Source: Grifola frondosa
Lineage: Eukaryota; Basidiomycota; Agaricomycetes; Polyporales; Grifolaceae
Assembly (NCBI GenBank): GCA_001683735.1
Contig: LUGG01000001.1
Location: 2,356,001 to 2,420,000, forward strand
Length of the DNA stretch: 64,000 nucleotides
Direction of reading: 5' to 3'
Part shown: positions 58,388 through 64,000 of the stretch, piece after piece
Position numbering within the stretch: the stretch's first letter is position 1
Layout: every line of letters starts with the position of its first letter
Made by a program: the position numbers and the translations under genes
Notes under the pieces: generated by a model
Seen by the model: only the letters and a program-made list of their open reading frames with translations
What the model was told of the DNA's origin: nothing
The model's database searches: none

Positions 58388-59084
58388 GTTGTTGTGTGTA
58401 CTCTGAAGTGAGTACCGGACGGAATGTTTCGCCGTAAACATCGTCTTATTAGGATAGAATACAGCTTTCAGACGGTGCCATTCGCTCCAGATTCCGTCCG
58501 ATATTCATTTCCCAAATTAGGAGGGATCCCTGCCAGCAAAGCAGGAGGAGACGAAATATTATCGTTATTTGTGGCTGTATACTGTACATATTATTACATT
58601 ACACATATGTAGGACTAAGGGGAACTTTAAACTAAGGGAATACATGAAGTATTGAGGGAAGGGGAGGGGGAGGAATTCTGGTGTGGCTGAGCCTGCACCT
58701 ACCAGAAATGGTATGTTTTCCGTCACATATTCTACCCAAATTGCCAGAATAATAAATAGGATATAAATGCGACCAAGGGGATGAAGGAATCAAGAAATTT
58801 GGTGAACATTTGAGGGAGCAATGCAGCAGAACATTCTGGGGTGGTTGCCCAGAATGGTATGTTTTTATTTTAATATCATACAAAGATATGTACATAATCT
58901 AATTATACTCGACGACCGCTTTCAGACGAACCTAAAATGAAGAAAATCCGTGCAGAATTGAGGGAGTAGTGGAGGAGAAAACATATGGTGGCTATGTTTA
59001 GAACATACCAAATGTGGTATGTTTCCGCAACATGTGACAAATCCTGTATTTACCCCGAGCTCTATTATCCTGATATGGATAATA
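58388..59084 (-). repeat. Inner arm block of the foldback element, right copy
   Basis: This is the reverse complement of 57004-57705 with only scattered differences. Confidence 0.85.
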
Positions 59085-60460
59085 CAAGCAGGTGAGATTG
59101 TAATAATGAAGTATTACAACCTGACCTGGTTGTTTTATCAAAAATTACAATCTGGCCTGATTGTATTATCTAGTATTACAACCTGACCTGATTGTACTAC
59201 TGAATATTACAATCAGACCAGATTGTATTACCAGTAGTATTACAATCTGACCTGGTTGTTTTATCGAAAATTACAATCTGGCCTCATTGTATTATCTAGT
59301 ATTACAACCTGACCTGATTGTATTATCTAGTATTACAACCAGGTCAGATTGTACTACTGAATATTACAATCTGACCAGATTGTTTTATGGAAAATTACAA
59401 TCAGGTCAGATTGTATTACCAGTAGTATTACAATCTGGCCTGATTGTATTATCTAGTATTACAACCTGACCAGATTGTTTTATCGAAAATTACAACCAGG
59501 TCAGATTGTACTATTCATATTACAATCTGACCTGATTGTATTATCTAGTATTACAATGACCAGATTGTTTTATCGAAATTACAACCTGGCCTGGTTGTTT
59601 TATCAAAATTACAACCTGCCTGTTGTTTTATCAAAATTACAACCAGGTCAGATTGTATATTCAATATTACAATCTGACCTGATTGTATTATCTAGTATTA
59701 CAACCTGACCAGATTGTTTTATCGAAAATTACAACCTGGCCTGGTTGTTTTATCAAAAATTACAACCTGACCAGATTGTACTATTCAATATTTATTACAA
59801 TCTGACCAGATTGTTTTATCAAAATTACAACCTGGCCTGATTGTATTATCTAGGATTACAACCTGACCAGATTGTTTTATCAAAAATTACAACCAGGTCA
59901 GATTGTACTATCCAATATTACAATCTGACAGGTTGTTTTATCGAAAATTACAACCTGACCAGATTGTTTTATCGACAATTACAACCAGGTCAGATTGTAC
60001 TATTGAATATTACAATCTGACCAGATTGTTTTATCTAGTATTACAACCTGACCAGATTGTTTTATCGACAATTACAACCTGGCCTGGTTGTTTTATTGAA
60101 TATTACAACCAGGTCAGATTGTACTATTGAATATTACAATCTGACCAGATTGTTTTATCTAGTATTACAACCTGACCAGATTGTTTTATCGACAATTACA
60201 ACCTGGCTGTTGTTTATTGAATATTACAACCAGGTCAGATTGTACTACTGAATATTACAATCTGACCTGATTGTTTTATCAAAAATTACAACCTGGTCTG
60301 ATTGTATTATCTAGTATTACAATCAGGTCAGATTTTACTATAAAAATATTACAAGCAGCCCTAATTGTAAAAAAATGCGGCCTAGCTGTATTACAATGCT
60401 CCTATTGTAATACAATATATATTACAATCTGCCCAGTATTGTACTACGGCATTTTGAAAC
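59085..60460 (-). repeat. 31-bp near-palindromic minisatellite, right array, about 44 units
   Basis: These are the same units as in the left array, in inverted orientation and in largely mirrored order. Several units in this array have lost one to a few bases (for example around 59,560-59,640 and 60,205), so the right arm is slightly more eroded. Confidence 0.88.
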
Positions 60461-60531
60461 CTGACAGCTAACTCACAACGGTTGTAGCAGGTTGATGCTA
60501 TATTGTATTACCAAAATGGTGAACCACGCTG

Positions 60532-60538
60532 CTTGCAA
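60532..60538 (+). repeat. Right target duplication of the foldback element (cttgcaa)
   Basis: This repeats 55549-55555. Joining the two flanks at this word continues gypsy pol as WGPCKDLSEVR. Confidence 0.75.
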
Positions 60539-61607
60539 AGACTTGTCAGAGGTCAGGGTTTTCTAGGTACCAATAGGAGTTGTTCGCATCTTCATTCGCA
60601 ATTTCGCACAACGCGCGCATCCTCTCGTCTATCTTACGCGCAAAGATATACCATTCGAATTCGGTCCGCGACAGATTCAAGCGCAAGAGGATCTTAAACA
60701 AGCACTCCTAGAGTCTCCAGCCTTGCGCGCGATCGATTACACATCCGACTCGCCAGTTATCCTAGCAGTCGACACCTCATACATCGCAGTCGGATTCCAT
60801 CTATGTCAATGCGACCTCGAGAACCCGCGAATCCGATACTACAACCGATTCTCGTCCATCACACTCAATGATCGCGAGTCGCGATTCTCACAACCCAAAC
60901 TCGAAATTTATGGACTCTTTCGCGCACTACGCGCGTTGCGACTGTATCTCATAGGTGTTCGCAACCTAGTCATAGAAGTCGACGCACGCTATATCAAAGG
61001 CATGCTACAGAACCCAGACATCGCACCATCCGCAAGCATCAATCGATGGATAGTCGCAATCCTCACATTTCACTTCACCCTTGTTCACGTTCCTGGCACC
61101 AATCACGGACCAGACGGACTGTCGCGGAGACCTAGGCAACCAGACGATGAAGACGAACCTGAGGACGACTTCGAGGACTGGATAGATCGCATACACGGTT
61201 TCGCGCATCTCGTCAATCCCCATCCTACACAGAAAGTCACCCGCGACTCACTTGCTTCTATATACACCATCGATGAACCACACCCACACTCGCAACACTC
61301 GTCGCAAGTACCAGAAGGAGAAGGAGAGTCGCAGGACCCACCCGTAGATTCCTACGACATCGTACCTCGTAGTATTCAAGCCATCGCACTCGATCAAAGA
61401 CTTCTACTTGTTCGCGACTGGCATAGGACACTCGAGCGACCAGCACAATTCACAGATGCAGACTACGAGACTTTTGTTAAGTTCGCAGTACAATTCTTCG
61501 TCACTCTGACAGACTTTGGAAGCGCGATCCGCACGGAGCACACAAACTCGTCATCGCACCCGACGGACGTCTCAATATTCTGCGAGCATGTCACGATGAA
61601 ATAGGCC
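60539..61607 (+). CDS. Gypsy RT end and RNase H (frameshifted)
   Basis: After the insertion the frame reads KDLSEVR, then (after a break near 60,565) GVVRIFIRNFAQRAHPL, YLTRKDIPFEFGP and EDLKQALLESPALRAIDYTSD. RNase H follows with AVDTSYIAVGFHLCQCD, RFSQPKLEIYGLFRALRALRLYLIG, VEVDARYIKGML and VHVPGTNHGPDGLSRRPRQ. A shift near 61,505 cuts the frame before the integrase. The domain order is that of Ty3/gypsy pol. Confidence 0.82.
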
Positions 61608-62788
61608 ATCGAGGAGTCTATGCGACGCGAGCATCTATCTGCGAACGATTCTGGTGGCCTCATACGTTAAAGGACATCGTGTGGTTTGTTCGCACATGTC
61701 TAATCTGCCAACAGCGACAGTCGCGACAAGTACTCATTCCCCCAGTCGTCGCAATGCCAGCACCTCTATTCGCGAAAGTTCACCTCGACACAATGCACCT
61801 CCCTCCGTCGGGTGGTTACAAACACCTCGTTCAGGGTCGCGATTCCCTCACATTCTACCCCGAATTTCGAGCACTTCGCACGGAGACAGCGAAGACTCTC
61901 GGCGATTTCATCTTTGAAGATATCCTTTGCAGATGGGGCGCAATCAGCGAGATCGTCACGGACAATGGCACTGCATTCGTGAAGGCAACTGAGTACCTTG
62001 CGAAGAAATACCACGTCCACCACATTCGCATTAGCGGATACAATTCACGCGCAAATGGCATCGTCGAGCGATCGCACTACAATATTCGAGGAGCACTCTT
62101 CAAGGCCGCAGATGGAGACCAAAAGCGATGGTCGCAAGTGGTGCACTCAGTATTTTGGGCAGAAAGAATCACGGTGCGCAAACGCATGGGTTGTTCTCCT
62201 TACTTCGCAGCAACAGGAACACATCCTATCATTCCTCTCGACATCTCTGAAGCGACGTACCTACAACCACCTCCTGATTCCATCATGACGACCACAGACC
62301 TCATCGCCAGACGTGCGATCGCACTTCAGAAGAGACACGAACAAGTAGCGTGACTCAATTCCAAAGTCTTCGAAGCACGCGTTGCAGCAGCAGTTCGATT
62401 CGAGCGCGAGCACAAGACCACAATACGCGATTTCGACTTCAAACATGGCGATCTAGTACTCATGCGACACACGCAGATCGAGAAGTCACTTAATTGCAAG
62501 ATGCGACCGCGGTATCTTGGACCGCTAGTTGTCTTAGCAAGAAATCGCGGAGGAGCCTACATCCTTGCAGAGCTCGATGGCACAGTATTCGACAGACCCA
62601 TCGCAGCATTCAGAGTCATTCCATTCTTCGCGCGAAAATCAATCGCAGTCCCACAGGCACTACTAGATATCGATGAAGAGCGTCTGCGAGAAATGCGCGA
62701 AGTCACATCGCAAGGAGATGACGAAGAAATACGTGACGATATGGAGCACGCTGAGGCAGAGGATGAAGAAGATCTTCCTCAAGAATGA
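61608..62788 (+). CDS. Gypsy integrase with one in-frame stop
   Basis: This is a continuous integrase frame: GVYATRASICERFWWPH and CLICQQRQSRQ (zinc-binding part), LDTMHLPPSGG, VTDNGTAFVKA and GYNSRANGIVERSH (the D, D and E of the DDE core), WAERITVRKRMGCSPYFAATG, then FDFKHGDLVLMRH and RYLGPLVVLARNRGGAYIL in the C-terminal part. A TGA at 62351-62353 interrupts it (HEQVA-stop-LNSKVFEARV); relatives I remember have Arg there, and CGA to TGA is the change expected from C-to-T at a CpG. The frame otherwise runs on to 62,788. Confidence 0.85.
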
Positions 62789-63444
62789 ATTTGCGAATCG
62801 CATACTTTTCCCTTACCTATCAGACATTTTGTATATGCTTACCATTTTTTCTGTACTTATAGTGTTTCATGAAAGTCGCGATAGTCACTGCGACAGTCGC
62901 GCAAAGCCTCACAGGGGTTTTACGGCAATGAAGAACAACTGAGCCTTTCCCCTTGTACCATATTTTCTGTTGAGTTCATTCATTCACTTGCGATGATTAT
63001 AATCGCGTCACGACTGCGATTCTTACTCAGCACTGAGACGATGACTGGGGACAGTCAGAATTTCAGTGAGGAGGAGAAGGTCTTAATGCGACGCAATATG
63101 AGCGAGTTTTGTGACTTAATTTTCGCAATTTTTCTTCAGCTTATATCAGACAGATATTCGTCTAAGACATTCAGTTTCATTAAATATAACCTACAAACGT
63201 TTTATAGAAATATATCGACCGCAGAAACAAGACAGTATATATTGTACAAACAACGCAATTGGAAACGAGGCGATAGAACAGAAAAAGAAAACGACGCATG
63301 GGTGGACAGGCAAGCGACAACGTACGAACGGAGGAAAATAGAGAAATGGTCCAAATATCCACGGGATTAAATCGCGAACGCCTCAATCCATCCTACTACT
63401 TGCGATCTCCTTCAGATGGCTTCCTCGAACGACCTATGGACAAG
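62789..63444. other. Gypsy 3' non-coding region
   Basis: About 650 bp between pol and the antisense ORF, with gypsy word use (cttgcgat, tcgcga). No polypurine tract could be fixed with confidence; gaggaggagaagg at 63071-63083 is a candidate. Confidence 0.35.
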
Positions 63445-64000
63445 TCACCACACGTCACTTGCGAGCCAAAGTGCGTACTCACTGAGGCGAGCTGAACCAG
63501 GCCAAGCGTCAGGATCTCCACCAGCATCTTCGACGATACGACGTAACTCCTCGTTAATGCGAAACACCTCAGTGTCGCGCACGTCGATCTCCATGTCGAG
63601 GACGTATCCGCGCTCGCTCAGCACGCGATAACGGGTCGCAGCCAATGGGTCGAGAACAAACGGCGGAGGAGCATGCGGATCAGTGGCGGGAGGCTCACGG
63701 CGAGGAGCGCGTACTTGCGACGGGCCAGCAATACTAGCCGATGGAACGGGAGAGGGTGCAGGAGACGCGAAGAACAGAGGGTTGATGTCGGGCGATGGAA
63801 GGAACGGTTCGTCTTCTGGCTCAACAGGAGAAGGAGGTTTGGGCGTGGCGACAGGAGGCTCAGCAGCCTTCGCCTTCCCCTTTCCCTTCGCGACGCGCTT
63901 AGTCTTCCTAGCAGCTGCTTTCGACAGCAACAACGAGCCCGACGGCACACCTGCGACAGGTGCATCGGTAGAAGCAGGTGGAATCGCAGCAGATTGACGC
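63445..64000 (-). CDS. Antisense ORF downstream of gypsy pol (5' partial at window edge)
   Basis: A minus-strand frame is open from the window edge to a stop at 63445 (about 185 residues visible). The N-terminal part is Ala/Pro/Lys-rich (KRVAKGKGKAKAAEPPVATP, DEPFLPSPDINPLF). The C-terminal part looks folded: TRYRVLSERGYVLDMEIDV, EVFRINEELRRIVEDAGGDP, then YALWLASDVW. Codon and word use match the gypsy element, so it is probably an accessory or antisense gene of the retrotransposon, lying between pol and the 3' LTR. Its function is unknown and a start codon is not in view. Confidence 0.55.
   Translation of the reverse strand, partial: RQSAAIPPASTDAPVAGVPSGSLLLSKAAARKTKRVAKGKGKAKAAEPPVATPKPPSPVEPEDEPFLPSPDINPLFFASPAPSPVPSASIAGPSQVRAPRREPPATDPHAPPPFVLDPLAATRYRVLSERGYVLDMEIDVRDTEVFRINEELRRIVEDAGGDPDAWPGSARLSEYALWLASDVW

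Larger units (their letters stand above)
55556..60531. mobile_element. Palindromic foldback element, 4,976 bp, with minisatellite arms
   Basis: The left arm (55,556 to about 57,705) and right arm (about 58,388 to 60,531) are inverted copies of each other, about 2.1 kb each, around a unique centre of about 680 bp. Each arm is an outer minisatellite of 31-bp units plus an inner block of about 680 bp. The outermost 21 bp of the two ends match only partly (CACTACTGG against CAGCGTGG), then taatacaatatagcatcaacc is identical. The element lies between target duplications inside the gypsy pol frame. The ends (CA..TG) and duplication length suggest mobilisation by a hAT-type transposase, which is inference. 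No transposase is encoded. Confidence 0.85.
46611..64000 (+). mobile_element. Degenerate Ty3/gypsy retrotransposon carrying two later insertions (3' end outside window)
   Basis: Gag, protease, RT, RNase H and integrase appear in gypsy order between about 47,878 and 62,788, interrupted by a hAT element (50,435-53,773) and a foldback element (55,556-60,531). The element has a characteristic word use rich in tcgcga, gcgac and cgcaa, which continues left to about 46,620 and right to the window edge. The left boundary near 46,600 is set by the end of copia coding, not by a proven LTR. I found no matching LTR pair or primer-binding site; the 3' LTR is probably beyond 64,000. Confidence 0.75.

Overview
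The window is nuclear DNA of a filamentous basidiomycete, most likely an Agaricomycete (family match from memory, not a search). Protein genes are densely packed on both strands and cut by many spliceosomal introns, mostly 50-60 nt. The host gene families are typical of mushroom-forming fungi, and the right third is a pile of basidiomycete-type transposons.

Positions 1-44,411 are a gene-rich arm. In order: the 3' end of an unknown gene; an FMN reductase (-); RRP36 (+); a CorA/Mnr2-type Mg transporter (-); a coiled-coil protein (-); PEX16 (+); a small cupin (+); an SDR (-); a bacterial-type ketol-acid reductoisomerase (+); an RBM39/Rsd1 splicing factor (+); an alpha/beta-hydrolase (-); D-serine dehydratase DSD1 (+); a Rab4-type GTPase (+); two wall-sensor-like Ser/Thr-rich single-pass proteins (+) either side of an isochorismatase-family hydrolase (-); a tandem pair of an unknown membrane protein (+); a GT31 glycosyltransferase (-); a GST (-); an SGT1-like CS-SGS protein (+); and an RTA1-family 7TM protein (+). 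They cover ribosome biogenesis, splicing, peroxisome assembly, vesicle traffic, cell wall and glycan assembly, metal transport and small-molecule metabolism. I see no single cluster joining them.

Positions 44,646-64,000 are nested mobile DNA. A Ty1/copia element (LTR, primer-binding site, gag to pre-integrase) breaks off near 46,600. A degenerate Ty3/gypsy element follows and runs off the window. Its pol is interrupted twice: by a hAT DNA transposon (50,435-53,773) with 8-bp target duplication, 17-bp terminal inverted repeats and a complete nine-exon transposase, and by a 4,976-bp palindromic foldback element (55,556-60,531). The foldback arms are about 2.1 kb, built largely of about 45 copies each of a 31-bp near-palindromic minisatellite. 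Removing both insertions rejoins pol in frame.

Many host genes carry single-base frameshifts, about 20 deletions against 3 insertions, mostly one base short in a G/C or A run. Restoring them gives whole-codon models, so either the assembly has a homopolymer bias or the locus is decaying. Exon coordinates were worked out by hand from frame, splice consensus and remembered family similarity. No database was searched.
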